A stretch of 64,000 nucleotides of DNA from contig CAVZPR010000001.1 in assembly GCA_963777285.1 (NCBI GenBank), positions 372,001 through 436,000 of the forward strand. The letters are read 5' to 3'. Shown piece by piece: positions 50,616 through 59,232 of the stretch (the stretch's first letter is position 1; the number at the start of each line of letters is the position of its first letter). This stretch comes from JAFARE01 sp963777285 (GTDB lineage Bacteria > Chloroflexota > Dormibacteria > Aeolococcales > Aeolococcaceae). The notes under the pieces are model-generated. The model did not search any database. It was given only the letters and a program-made list of their open reading frames with translations, and was not told the origin of the DNA. The position numbers and the translations under genes were made by a program.

Positions 50616-51152
50616 TCAGGCGCTCGGCGGCGGAGGAGGCGGCGCACCGTAGCCTCCGTACCCACCCGGCGTCGCGACCAGTGGCGCCTCACCGGGGAAG
50701 CGGCTGATCACCACGAGGTAGTAGACGATGAAGTAGATGATCAGGTCGATGATGAAACCGACGATCGCGCCTGCGCCGAAGCCCAGCAGACCGCTGTAGG
50801 CCATGATGTTGCCGATCAGGCCGATGAGCGCGCCCAGAAGGCCGAGGGCCAGTCCATAGATGACCCAGTCCTTTCCCTGGCGGAGTCCCTGATACATGCG
50901 ATAGGCGCCGATCGTGCCTATGACAAGCCCGGCGAGCCCGACCAGGTCGCCGAGCAGCCAGATGATCGGAAAACCGCACAGGCCCACTCCGAACCCGCCG
51001 CAGAACCCGAAGATCGTGAGCAGGCCGATGATGGCAAAGATGAGTCCGATGATTCCAAGGATCATCAGCACCAGACCCAAGGTCTTGGCGTTGATGTTGA
51101 CCTTCACCGGCGGATTGGCGGCGAAGGGTGGTTCTGTCAGCGCGTTAGCCAT
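50616..51152 (-). CDS. Multi-pass membrane protein with Gly/Pro-rich C-terminus
   Basis: The protein has 178 residues from the ATG at 51152. An in-frame TTG at 51173 gives 7 more residues but overlaps the GGAGG that would serve as ribosome-binding site. Four helices are rich in Ile, Leu and Gly (about 24-46, 60-82, 96-120, 128-155). The tail GGYGGYGAPPPPPPSA is low complexity and faces the cytoplasm. It mirrors the neighbouring protein, which carries its Pro-rich segment at the N-terminus. Function unknown. Confidence 0.75.
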   Translation of the reverse strand: MANALTEPPFAANPPVKVNINAKTLGLVLMILGIIGLIFAIIGLLTIFGFCGGFGVGLCGFPIIWLLGDLVGLAGLVIGTIGAYRMYQGLRQGKDWVIYGLALGLLGALIGLIGNIMAYSGLLGFGAGAIVGFIIDLIIYFIVYYLVVISRFPGEAPLVATPGGYGGYGAPPPPPPSA

Positions 51153-51252
51153 GTATTCTCGTTGACCCTCCAACTCGGTTGCGCCTGTCGATGGCGTTCG
51201 GCGAATGATACGGCTGTTCCGGGACCTGTGTGGGGTCGATCTTGTATCAGCC

Positions 51253-51699
51253 TCAGAAACCCTCCCCGATTGCGTCGCCGACTGTGAAACGCCTGGTGGC
51301 CCGGGAACGCTGCAGCCACGCGGCCAGTCCCAGGGCGGCGCTGGAGAGGATGGCGAGGATGAGGCCGATGCCGAGCGAGCGGCCGCGCGACACGAGGTCG
51401 AGCACCAGCTGCAGGAACACGGCGGCGATCGCGGCGCCGGCCAGCAGCGTGAGCGCCTGGCTGTCTGTAATCCGCCCCCCGACCATGTCTTCGACAGCGC
51501 CGTGGCGCATCAGCAGAAAGACGGCTGTGAGCGCAATCGCGACAAAGAAGAGGTCGCCCAGGATGGACGCGCGGAACCCGTTGACGGTGATGTGCGCCGT
51601 GGCGGTGCTGTAGCTGTACCAGGGGAAATACGCGGCGATCGCCCCCAGCACGACAGCTGCTGCGGCGGCGCGGTCTGCTGCTCTGACCCGCCTGAGCAT
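51253..51699 (-). CDS. Four-helix membrane protein of unknown function
   Basis: The protein has 148 residues. GGGAGG lies 8 bases before the ATG. Hydrophobic segments are at about 10-26, 46-63, 81-100 and 107-128. The loop between helices 1 and 2 (YSYSTATAHITVNGFRAS) is aromatic and polar and likely extracellular. The C-terminus is basic. The last gene of the small membrane protein group, it is transcribed leftwards like its neighbours. No family is recognised. Confidence 0.7.
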   Translation of the reverse strand: MLRRVRAADRAAAAAVVLGAIAAYFPWYSYSTATAHITVNGFRASILGDLFFVAIALTAVFLLMRHGAVEDMVGGRITDSQALTLLAGAAIAAVFLQLVLDLVSRGRSLGIGLILAILSSAALGLAAWLQRSRATRRFTVGDAIGEGF

Positions 51700-51798
51700 G
51701 GTCGTCCTCCCTCGGAACCGAGTTGGAGTGCGGCGCGCACATGAGTGCGTCCGCGGAGAGTGATTGGTTCGGGCCGATGGTATGCAGCGCCGTAATTG

Positions 51799-51827
51799 CT
51801 GTCAATAGCGCTGAGCGCTGTTGACAG
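51799..51827. repeat. 14-bp inverted repeat after the exonuclease stop
   Basis: Arms CTGTCAATAGCGCT and AGCGCTGTTGACAG (13 of 14 positions pair) around one central G, beginning 1 base after the exonuclease stop on the minus strand. There is no T-run on either side. It could end the exonuclease transcript or act as an operator for the membrane protein gene starting at 51699. Confidence 0.5.
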
Positions 51828-51828
51828 A

Positions 51829-52710
51829 TCAGTGCGAGGCGGACTCCGGCGGCGTGGATCCACGGCCTCGCGGACGGCGTCGACGCCGCGGACGCGGCGC
51901 CGTGCCGTTACCCGCCGCGGAGCCGTCGTCGTCACCGAACCGCAGCGGCGGCCGCCCCACGCTGAGCAGATCCGCCAGAGTGCGCCAGCCGAACTGCGCC
52001 CGGCCGAGCGTCAGCAGCGCCAGAAAGCACGCGGCGGTCGCCTCGGCGTCCGCCAGCGCGTGGTGGGGCCGGCGGTGCACCACGCCGAGCTCGCGGCAGA
52101 GTCGCTCCAGGCCGATCGTGTCGCGCAGCTGCCACACGGTCGCCGCCAGACGCGTCGTGTCCAGGTTGTCGGCGTTGAGGTTGGTGCCCACGGTGCGCGA
52201 TATGAGCCGCGTGTCGAAGGCGTCCGCGCTGTGCTCCACCAGCACCGAGCCCTCGACGAAGCGGCGGAACCTGGCGACGACGCGCGAAACGGGTGGCGCG
52301 CCGTGGAGGCTCTCGGGGCCGATGCCGTGGATGCGCCGCGCATACGGATTGATGCGGTCGTTGGAGTGCACCAGTGTCTCGAAGCTCATCAGGTGACGGT
52401 CGACGGTGAACGACACGGCGCCGAGCTCCACCAGGTGGTGCGGCGACTGCCCGGTGGTCTCACAGTCGAGTGCGACAAATCGCAGCATGTCGATCGGCGT
52501 TTCCGGCTCGGGACGCGGACGAGGGCCGGCCTCCTCGGGGTCGTCGATGGCCGCGAAACGCTCGGCGCCGAGGGGGCCGAGGCGGGAGACGAAGCGGTCG
52601 CCCACCCGCACGGTGCCTCGCCGGCGCCCATAGCGACGGCGACGCGTCTGGGATTGGGCGGGCGTGTCCGCCGTGCCGTCAGGGCCCAAGGCGAAGCCGG
52701 CGGCGCTCAT
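51829..52710 (-). CDS. DEDDh 3'-5' exonuclease (DnaQ/PolC epsilon-like)
   Basis: The protein has 293 residues. ExoI is FVALDCETTG with metal ligands Asp82 and Glu84. ExoII is in VEHSADAFDTRLISR (Asp), and ExoIII is HHALADAEATAACFLAL with the catalytic His and Asp. The first 70 residues are basic and low in structure. An internal ATG (Met75) would give a 219-residue form with the complete domain and may be the real start. The C-terminus is Arg/Pro-rich (RPRRRRRPRGRG), suggesting nucleic-acid contact. It may proofread or process RNA/DNA ends. Confidence 0.9.
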   Translation of the reverse strand: MSAAGFALGPDGTADTPAQSQTRRRRYGRRRGTVRVGDRFVSRLGPLGAERFAAIDDPEEAGPRPRPEPETPIDMLRFVALDCETTGQSPHHLVELGAVSFTVDRHLMSFETLVHSNDRINPYARRIHGIGPESLHGAPPVSRVVARFRRFVEGSVLVEHSADAFDTRLISRTVGTNLNADNLDTTRLAATVWQLRDTIGLERLCRELGVVHRRPHHALADAEATAACFLALLTLGRAQFGWRTLADLLSVGRPPLRFGDDDGSAAGNGTAPRPRRRRRPRGRGSTPPESASH

Positions 52711-52825
52711 CCATGCAACGCACCCGCATGGCCCAATCGTACTGGCCGCAGGCGCGAGGCGCCGAAAACGAGCCCGTACCTATACTCGTGACCCGGATGC
52801 TCATGGCTCCGTTCGCGGCTGCCCG

Positions 52826-54133
52826 ATGACGCGCCTCGTCGCCGCCGGACTCAGCTTTCGCACCGCGCCGCTGGCGGTGCGCGAAGCCGCAGCCGTGGCG
52901 CCGGACCAGGCCCGCAACCTGCTCCGCTATCTGGTGGGCCACTCCGGTTTCGGCGCCGCCGCGGTGCTGTCCACGTGCAACCGGACGGAGTTCTACGTCA
53001 GCTGTCCGGACGATGCCGCCGGCGACGTGGCGGCGCGCATCGCCCCTCTTCTCGACATCACCGACGAGCGCGATGTGCTGCGCCACTTCACGGCGTCGGT
53101 CGAAGAGCCCGCGCTGCGACACCTGTTCCGCGTGGCCGCCGGCCTGGACAGCATGGTGCTCGGCGAGGTGCAGGTGCTGGGACAGCTGCGCGACGCGCAC
53201 CGGCTGGCGCACGACGCGGGGACGCTGGATGCGCGGTTGGACTTCGTGCTGCGGCGCGCCATCTCCGTGGGCAAGCTGGTGCACAGCACGACCGGCCTGG
53301 GCCGGGGCGCCGGGAGCCTCAGCGAGATCGCGGTGTCGTGCGCCCGCGCTCTCGCAGGAGACCTCGACGGCCGCGGCGTGCTGCTCGTGGGCGCCGGCAA
53401 GATGAACCGGCTGGCGGCGCGGCGGCTGCGCGAGATGGGGGCGCGCATCCTGGTGACGTCACGCGGCGCCTCCAAAACGGCGCTGGCACGCGCGGTCGAC
53501 GCCACCACGGTCGACGTCGACGAGCTGGCGCACGTTGCCGCCGGCGTCGACGTGCTGGTGTGCTCCACCGCGAGCGGCCACCCCGTGATATCGCGGGCCC
53601 TCGTCGAGGAGATGCAGCTCCGTCGCGGTAGCGCGCCGCTCTGCATCGTCGACATCGCCGTCCCGCGAGACGTCGACCCCGCCGCAGCCTCTGTGCCCGG
53701 CGTGACCCTCATCGACATCGACCAGCTGGGACGCCGGCTCGACGGTCACCTCGCGGCGCGGCGGCAGGCAGTTCCGGCCGCGGAGCGGGTCATCGAGACG
53801 GAGCTGGCCCGCACCATGACGGTGATCGGGCAGCGCGACGCCGCCGGCCCCACGATCGCCGCCCTGATTCGTAGCGCTGAGGCGCTCCGCCGTCGCGAGG
53901 TGGAGCGGACCGTCGCGCGCGCCCCGCAGCTCGACGCCGACGCTCGGGAGCGCATCGACTCGCTCACCGCCAGCCTGGTGCGCAAGCTCCTGCACGGACC
54001 CATCGAGCATCTGCGGGCGACGGTGGACGACCCCAGCGTCGCGCTCACCCTTCGCCAGGCCTTCGGCCTCGACGAGGGGGACGCCGCCGCCGCGCCCCGG
54101 ACCCCCGACCCGGCGGCCGGTTCCCGGGGGTGA
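52826..54133 (+). CDS. hemA: Glutamyl-tRNA reductase
   Basis: The protein has 435 residues. This first enzyme of the five-carbon heme pathway reduces glutamyl-tRNA to glutamate-1-semialdehyde. The catalytic Cys51 is in LSTCNRTEFY. GLDSMVLGEVQVLGQLRDA is the tRNA/glutamate recognition segment, and the NADPH site is VLLVGAGKMNRLAARRL. The C-terminal dimerisation helices are present. It is the first gene of a tight rightward heme cluster, and its stop overlaps the hemC start (GTGA). The longer upstream frame is not conserved. Confidence 0.97.
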   Translation: MTRLVAAGLSFRTAPLAVREAAAVAPDQARNLLRYLVGHSGFGAAAVLSTCNRTEFYVSCPDDAAGDVAARIAPLLDITDERDVLRHFTASVEEPALRHLFRVAAGLDSMVLGEVQVLGQLRDAHRLAHDAGTLDARLDFVLRRAISVGKLVHSTTGLGRGAGSLSEIAVSCARALAGDLDGRGVLLVGAGKMNRLAARRLREMGARILVTSRGASKTALARAVDATTVDVDELAHVAAGVDVLVCSTASGHPVISRALVEEMQLRRGSAPLCIVDIAVPRDVDPAAASVPGVTLIDIDQLGRRLDGHLAARRQAVPAAERVIETELARTMTVIGQRDAAGPTIAALIRSAEALRRREVERTVARAPQLDADARERIDSLTASLVRKLLHGPIEHLRATVDDPSVALTLRQAFGLDEGDAAAAPRTPDPAAGSRG

Positions 54134-55014
54134 CCGCCCAGGCGGCAGCCGCGCTGCGCCTGGCCACGCGGGGGAGTGCCCTGGCTCGCGCCCAGGCGGC
54201 CATCGCCGCGTCCGCGCTGCAGGCCGCCACCGGGCGGGCGAGCGAGCTCGTCGTGGTGCGCACCAGCGGGGACCGGCAGGCGTCGGTGCCGTTCGACCAG
54301 CTGACGGGTCAGGGGTGGTTCACCGCGGAGCTGGAGCGGGCCGTCGCCGGCGGCGGCGCCGACATCGCTGTGCACAGCGCCAAGGACCTGCCCATCGCCT
54401 GCGCGCCCGGTCTGGTGGTGGCGGCGTACCTGGCGCGGGCCGACCCGCGTGACTGCGTGGTCTCGCGCGACGGCCGGCCGCTGGCAGAGCTGGCGCCTGG
54501 CGCCCGCGTGGGCACAGGCAGCGTCCGCCGAGCCGCGCTCCTCCGGGCCCAGCACCCGCGACTCGAGCCCGTGCCGGTGCGGGGGAACGTCGACACCCGG
54601 TTGCGCAAGCTGGATGCTGGGGAGTTCGACGCGCTCATCCTCGCCAGCGCGGGCCTCGACCGCCTCGGACTCGCCGCGAGGATCTCCGAGCGCCTCGACC
54701 CGGCGGTCTGGGTGCCCAGCCCGGCGCAGGGGGCGATCGCACTCGAGTGCCGCCAGCGCTCTGCTGCGGTGGCGCTCTGCGCCGCCGCCGGCGACCGCGA
54801 CACCGCTGCGGCGGTCACAGCCGAGCGCGCGGTGCTGCAGGCGCTTGGCGGAAGCTGCCTGCTCCCCCTCGGCGCGTGGGCCCGGCTCGAGGGCGGCGGG
54901 CTGCGGTTGACCGCGGCGCTGGGCGGCGAGGCGCGATCGCGGTTTGCCGACTCCCGCGGCTCCGTCGACGATCCTGCCGCCCTGGGTGCGGCCGTGGGAG
55001 AGGCGCTGTCGTGA
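54130..55014 (+). CDS. hemC: Hydroxymethylbilane synthase (porphobilinogen deaminase)
   Basis: The protein has 294 residues from a GTG overlapping the hemA stop. It polymerises four porphobilinogens. The dipyrromethane cofactor is attached to Cys243 in LGGSCLLPLGA. The active-site segments LATRGSALARAQA, HSAKDLP (Lys85/Asp86), GTGSVRRAAL and RGNVDTRLRKL are all intact. The length is slightly short at the C-terminus, but the domain is complete. It overlaps hemD by 4 bases. Confidence 0.97.
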   Translation: MTAQAAAALRLATRGSALARAQAAIAASALQAATGRASELVVVRTSGDRQASVPFDQLTGQGWFTAELERAVAGGGADIAVHSAKDLPIACAPGLVVAAYLARADPRDCVVSRDGRPLAELAPGARVGTGSVRRAALLRAQHPRLEPVPVRGNVDTRLRKLDAGEFDALILASAGLDRLGLAARISERLDPAVWVPSPAQGAIALECRQRSAAVALCAAAGDRDTAAAVTAERAVLQALGGSCLLPLGAWARLEGGGLRLTAALGGEARSRFADSRGSVDDPAALGAAVGEALS

Positions 55015-55793
55015 AGGGTCGCGGAGCACTCGCCGGTCGCCGCGTGGTTGTGACGCGTGCCCGCGAAGGCGCCTCGGGCTTGGTGGACGCGCTCGCGGCG
55101 GCGGGCGCCGAGCCGGTCGTCGTGCCGCTGATCACAACGGTGGTGCTGGCCTCCCCGGCCCAGGTCACGGACGGCGCCGCGGCCCTCATCGCGCACCCGG
55201 GTGGTCGCTGGGCCGTGTTCACCAGCGCCACCGCGGCTCGTCTGGTGCTGGGCGTCGTCGCCCCGGCGGCATTTCGCGGCGTCACCGTGGCCGCGGTGGG
55301 CGCGGCCACGGCCCTGGCGCTGGCCGACCGCAGGGTGAGCGTCTCGCTGGTGCCGCAGAGCAGCACCGCCGCCGGGCTGGCCGCGGCCGTCGCCGCCCGC
55401 GCAGGCGCGGGCGAGATGGTGTGGTTCCCCTGCGCCGAGGCGGCGGGACACGAGGTGGAGGAGCGGCTCACGGCTGCCGGGGCCGAGGTCCGGCGCCTGG
55501 ATCTCTACCGCACCGACATGCCCGCCGATGCGCCACGCCGGCTGCGGTCCGCCATGGAGCGGCCCGTCGACGCGGTCACCCTGGCCAGCGGAGGCGCGGC
55601 GCGTCACCTCGTGCGTGCCCTCGAGGGGCGCGTGCTGCCTGCATCGGCCCTGGTGGCGTGCATCGGGCAGCCCACCGCGACGGCCGCCGCGGCGGCCGGC
55701 TTGACGAACATCGTGGTCGCCGCGGAGCCCTCCGCCGGCGGTCTGGTGGACGCGCTCGCTGCGCGGTTGGCGGCAGCGCAGCCGCTACCCTGA
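55011..55793 (+). CDS. hemD: Uroporphyrinogen-III synthase
   Basis: The protein has 260 residues from the GTG overlapping the hemC stop. It cyclises and inverts the D ring of hydroxymethylbilane. The two-lobed fold is visible as VVVTRAREGASGLVDALAAAGAEPVVVPLI, then WAVFTSATAARLVL, and in lobe two ETLTA-like VWFPCAEAAGHEVEERLTAAGAEVRRLDLYRT and VTLASGGAARHL. HemD is poorly conserved, so the neighbour genes strengthen the call. It ends 5 bases before hemB. Confidence 0.92.
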   Translation: MKGRGALAGRRVVVTRAREGASGLVDALAAAGAEPVVVPLITTVVLASPAQVTDGAAALIAHPGGRWAVFTSATAARLVLGVVAPAAFRGVTVAAVGAATALALADRRVSVSLVPQSSTAAGLAAAVAARAGAGEMVWFPCAEAAGHEVEERLTAAGAEVRRLDLYRTDMPADAPRRLRSAMERPVDAVTLASGGAARHLVRALEGRVLPASALVACIGQPTATAAAAAGLTNIVVAAEPSAGGLVDALAARLAAAQPLP

Positions 55794-55798
55794 CCGCG

Positions 55799-56788
55799 AT
55801 GCCGTTTCCCCTGGAGCGCCAGCGCCGGCTGCGACGCACCCCGGAGCTGCGCCGGCTGGTGCGGGAGACGATCCTCGCCCCGTCGCAGCTCATCCAGCCG
55901 CTGTTCGTGAGCGAAGCGGCGTCGCGCCCGGCGCCCATCCCGTCCCTGCCCGGACAGCGCCACGAGACGGTCACGTCCGTGGTGGACGCGGTGTCGTCCG
56001 CGCGCGACGCCGGATGCGGCGCCGTGATCCTGTTCGGCCTTCCCCGGGAGAAGGACGACCAGGGGTCGCAGGCCTGGGCAGACGAAGGCGTGGTGCAGAC
56101 CGCGATCCGCGAGGTGCGCGCTCGCGGCGGCGCCGACGTCACGATCGTCGCCGACTGTTGTCTCTGCGAGTACACGGACCATGGGCACTGCGGCGTGCTC
56201 ACGTCCGGCGGCACGGTGGACAACGACGCGACGCTCGAGCTGTACGCGCGCACCGCCGTCAGTCAGGCACGAGCGGGTGCTGACGTCATCGCGCCAAGCG
56301 GAATGATGGACGGGCAGGTTGCAGCCATCCGTGAAGCGCTCGACGCCGCGGGGTTCACCGAGACGGCGGTCATGGCGTACAGCGCGAAGTTCGCCACCGT
56401 GATGTACGGGCCCTTCCGCGAGGCGGCCGGCAGCGTGCCGCAACGAGGCGATCGCCGCGCCTACCAGATGGACGTCACCAATCAGCGCGAGGCGGTTCGC
56501 GAAGCGCTGCTCGACGTGGAGGAGGGCGCCGACATCGTCATGGTGAAGCCGGCGCTGACCTTTCTCGACGTCGTCGCCAGGGTGCGCGACATCACCGACC
56601 TGCCCCTTGCCGCGTACTGCGTGAGCGGCGAATACGCCATGGTGCACCATGCCGCCGCCGCGGGCGCTTTCGACGAGCGCTGCGCGGTGCTCGAGACACT
56701 CACAGGCATCCGCCGCGCGGGTGCGGACATGATCATCACCTACCACGCGCTGGCGGCCGCGCGCTGGTTGCAGGAGGAGCGACGATGA
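55799..56788 (+). CDS. hemB: Delta-aminolevulinic acid dehydratase (porphobilinogen synthase)
   Basis: The protein has 329 residues. It joins two aminolevulinate molecules. The zinc site is DCCLCEYTDHGHCG with three cysteines, so it is the zinc-dependent class. The active-site lysines are in MAYSAKFATVMYGPFR and MVKPALTFLD, and DVIAPSGMMDGQV is the conserved hexamer-interface segment. It starts 5 bases after hemD, and its stop overlaps the start of the cyclophilin gene (ATGA). Confidence 0.97.
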   Translation: MPFPLERQRRLRRTPELRRLVRETILAPSQLIQPLFVSEAASRPAPIPSLPGQRHETVTSVVDAVSSARDAGCGAVILFGLPREKDDQGSQAWADEGVVQTAIREVRARGGADVTIVADCCLCEYTDHGHCGVLTSGGTVDNDATLELYARTAVSQARAGADVIAPSGMMDGQVAAIREALDAAGFTETAVMAYSAKFATVMYGPFREAAGSVPQRGDRRAYQMDVTNQREAVREALLDVEEGADIVMVKPALTFLDVVARVRDITDLPLAAYCVSGEYAMVHHAAAAGAFDERCAVLETLTGIRRAGADMIITYHALAAARWLQEERR

Positions 56789-57570
56789 GCGACCCGGCAG
56801 GCATCCCGCCACGACGCGTGCCGGTGATGGTCGCCGCCGGCGTGGTGCTGGTCGCGGGGTTCGTGGCCATCGCGATCGGCGTCGACCACGCCAGCAACGC
56901 GGTGGCGCCGAGCACGCCGCCGCCGGCCACCGCCAGCGCGTCTGCCTCTGCGTCGGCGTCGCCCAGCGCTGCATCGATCATCGCCTACGCCGACTGCGCC
57001 ACCAAGAAGTTCGGTCCCGTGCTGCAGCCGCTGCACGAACCCGCATCGGTGCACACGTACACGGCCGCGCCGGCGATGTCGATCGACGTGACCAAGCTGT
57101 ATCAGGCGACGATCACCACGGCGCGCGGCACGATCGTGCTCTGCCTGCAGCCGCAACTGGCGCCCAACACAGTCAACAACTTCGTCGTGCTGGCTCGCAA
57201 TCACTTCTACGACGGCATCCCGTTCCATCGCGTGGTGGCCGGCTTTGTGATTCAGGGCGGTGATCCCAACTGCATCGGCCAGGTGCCGTCGCCGCCGGCG
57301 TCGCCGACGGGCACGTGCGGCAACGGCGGCCCCGGCTACCGTTTCAACGACGAACCGGTGCACCAGAAGTACACCAAGGGCTGCGTCGCCATGGCCAACA
57401 GCGGCGTCAACACCAACGGATCGCAGTTCTTCATCTGCATCGCCGACGACTCGACGACGCTGCAGAACCTCTACAACCTGTTCGGGTCGGTTGAGTCGGG
57501 CATGGACGTCGCGCAGAAGATCGTGCAGGGCGACGTCATGAAGTCGGTCACGGTCAGAGAGCAGACGTGA
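56785..57570 (+). CDS. Membrane-anchored cyclophilin-type peptidyl-prolyl isomerase
   Basis: The protein has 261 residues. The N-terminal membrane helix (about 13-33) is followed by a Ser/Ala/Pro-rich linker (ATASASASASASPS) and an extracytoplasmic cyclophilin domain. Catalytic segments are present: FHRVVAGFVIQGGDP (the FHR active-site Arg), GCVAMANSGVNTNGSQFFI and the loop with FGSVESGMDV. Extra cysteines in the insertion NCIGQVPSPPASPTGTCGNGG suggest a disulfide outside the cell. It lies between hemB and hemL with overlapping codons on both sides, an unusual guest in a heme cluster. Confidence 0.93.
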   Translation: MSDPAGIPPRRVPVMVAAGVVLVAGFVAIAIGVDHASNAVAPSTPPPATASASASASASPSAASIIAYADCATKKFGPVLQPLHEPASVHTYTAAPAMSIDVTKLYQATITTARGTIVLCLQPQLAPNTVNNFVVLARNHFYDGIPFHRVVAGFVIQGGDPNCIGQVPSPPASPTGTCGNGGPGYRFNDEPVHQKYTKGCVAMANSGVNTNGSQFFICIADDSTTLQNLYNLFGSVESGMDVAQKIVQGDVMKSVTVREQT

Positions 57571-58892
57571 TCCGCGACGCGCAGGCGCGTGCCCTGCGCG
57601 AGCGCGCCGAGCGGGTGCTTCCCGGCGGGGTCAGCAGCCCTGTGCGTGCCTTCCGCGCCGTGCCCGGCGTCCCGCCGCACCCGCTCCGTGGCGAGGGCGC
57701 GTACGTGATCGACGCAGAGGGACGCCGATTCATCGACTTCGTGATGGCATACGGTCCGCACATCCTGGGCCACAACCCACGGCCTGTCGTGGCGGCGATG
57801 CGCGCGCAGCTGGAACGCGGCCTGGCCTTCGGCCTCACGACCGAGCCGGAGGTGGAGCTCGCGGAGCGCATCGTGGCGGCGGTGCCGTCGATCGAGATGG
57901 TGCGCTTCGTCAACTCGGGCACCGAGGCGACGATGTCGGCTCTGCGCCTGGCGCGCGCTGTCACCCGCCGCGATGTGGTGATCAAGTTCGACGGCGCCTA
58001 CCACGGCCACGCCGACGCGCTGCTCGCAGGCGCCGGATCGGGCGTGGCCACGCTGGGCATTCCCGGGTCCCCCGGCGTTCCCGCGGCTGCAGTGGCCACC
58101 ACCGCGGTGCTGCCGTACAACGACGCGAGCGCGGTGGCCGAGCTGTTCGAGAGCCGGGGCCACGAGGTCGCCGCCGTGTTCGTCGAGCCGGTCGCCGGGA
58201 ACATGGGCTGCGTCCCGCCGCTGCCGGGTTTCCTCGAGTCGCTGCGCACGCTCACTCTGCGGCACGGCGCGCTGCTGGTGTTCGACGAGGTGATGAGCGG
58301 CTTCCGCGTCGCCTACGGCGGCGCCCAGGAGCTGTACGGGGTGCGGCCGGACCTCACCTGCCTGGGCAAGGTCATCGGCGGCGGGCTGCCGGTGGGCGCC
58401 TACGGTGGCACGCGCGCGCTGATGGAACGCATCGCTCCGGCGGGCGACGTGTATCAGGCGGGGACGCTGTCGGGCAGTCCCCTCGCCATGGCCGCCGGGG
58501 CGGCGGCGCTCGACTGCCTGCGCGACGGCCGCGTGTACGCGCAGCTGGAGCGGGACGGTGAGCGGCTTGCGTCCGGGCTTGGTCAGGCCGCGGCAGCGGC
58601 GGGGGTGCCGTGCGCCGTCAACCGCGTGGGCAGCATGCTCACACCGTTCCTCGGCGCCGAGCGGGTGGTGGACATGGCGACTGCGCGCGCCGCGTCCACA
58701 GGTCTTTTCGGCCGGGTGCACCGGGCGTGGTTCGAAGCAGGCGTGCTCTGGCCGCCGTCGCAGTTCGAGTCGGGCTTCCTCAGCAGCGCGCACACTTCGC
58801 AGGACCTGGACCGCACGGTGGAGGCCTTTGCCGCAGCCGTTCGCGATCTCAGTCCGATCTCAGGGGTGGCCGCGAAGCCGGTGCTAGACTGA
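57567..58892 (+). CDS. hemL: Glutamate-1-semialdehyde 2,1-aminomutase
   Basis: The protein has 441 residues from a GTG overlapping the cyclophilin stop. It converts glutamate-1-semialdehyde to 5-aminolevulinate. The PLP lysine is Lys268 in CLGKVIGGGLPVGAYGG. FDEVMSGFR is at 239-247. The mobile gating loop GSGVATLGIPGSPG (157-170) that is diagnostic for true HemL is present. Unlike the paralogue at 14901-16145 it lies in the heme cluster, so this is the pathway enzyme. Confidence 0.96.
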   Translation: MIRDAQARALRERAERVLPGGVSSPVRAFRAVPGVPPHPLRGEGAYVIDAEGRRFIDFVMAYGPHILGHNPRPVVAAMRAQLERGLAFGLTTEPEVELAERIVAAVPSIEMVRFVNSGTEATMSALRLARAVTRRDVVIKFDGAYHGHADALLAGAGSGVATLGIPGSPGVPAAAVATTAVLPYNDASAVAELFESRGHEVAAVFVEPVAGNMGCVPPLPGFLESLRTLTLRHGALLVFDEVMSGFRVAYGGAQELYGVRPDLTCLGKVIGGGLPVGAYGGTRALMERIAPAGDVYQAGTLSGSPLAMAAGAAALDCLRDGRVYAQLERDGERLASGLGQAAAAAGVPCAVNRVGSMLTPFLGAERVVDMATARAASTGLFGRVHRAWFEAGVLWPPSQFESGFLSSAHTSQDLDRTVEAFAAAVRDLSPISGVAAKPVLD

Positions 58893-58897
58893 GGTCG

Positions 58898-59188
58898 ATG
58901 TCCGGCATCGCCGGCCACTGGTGGCTGATCCTGATCGTCCTCGCGATCGTATTGATCATATGGGGTCCCGGCAAGCTGCCCGACGTGGGCGCGGGCATGG
59001 GCCGCGCGATCCGCGAGTTCCGGAAAGCATCGTCCGAAACCCACGACACGATCATCAACGCCACCACCGGAAGCTCGGGGCAGTCTAATGCGCCCGCGCA
59101 GCCAAGCCCGCCGCCGGCTGCGCCGCCGCCCCCCGCCCCGGCGCCACCTCAGCCCAGCGACACGCCGCACAGCACGGTCTCCGGCTGA
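58898..59188 (+). CDS. tatA: Sec-independent translocase subunit TatA/E
   Basis: The protein has 96 residues. A short N-terminal membrane helix (about 8-22) is followed by WGPGKLPDVGAGMGRAIREFRKA, the hinge and amphipathic helix of TatA (canonical F/WGP-KLP). The tail is Pro/Ala-rich and presumably disordered. It starts 5 bases after hemL. Only one TatA-type gene is present here and no TatB, so the machinery is probably the two-component TatA-TatC type. Substrates encoded in this window include the DUF1800, DUF1501 and Rieske proteins. Confidence 0.95.
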   Translation: MSGIAGHWWLILIVLAIVLIIWGPGKLPDVGAGMGRAIREFRKASSETHDTIINATTGSSGQSNAPAQPSPPPAAPPPPAPAPPQPSDTPHSTVSG

Positions 59189-59232
59189 AGCCCGCCGGGG
59201 GTGCGTGGCCCGGATAGGAGGACTCTGAGCCG

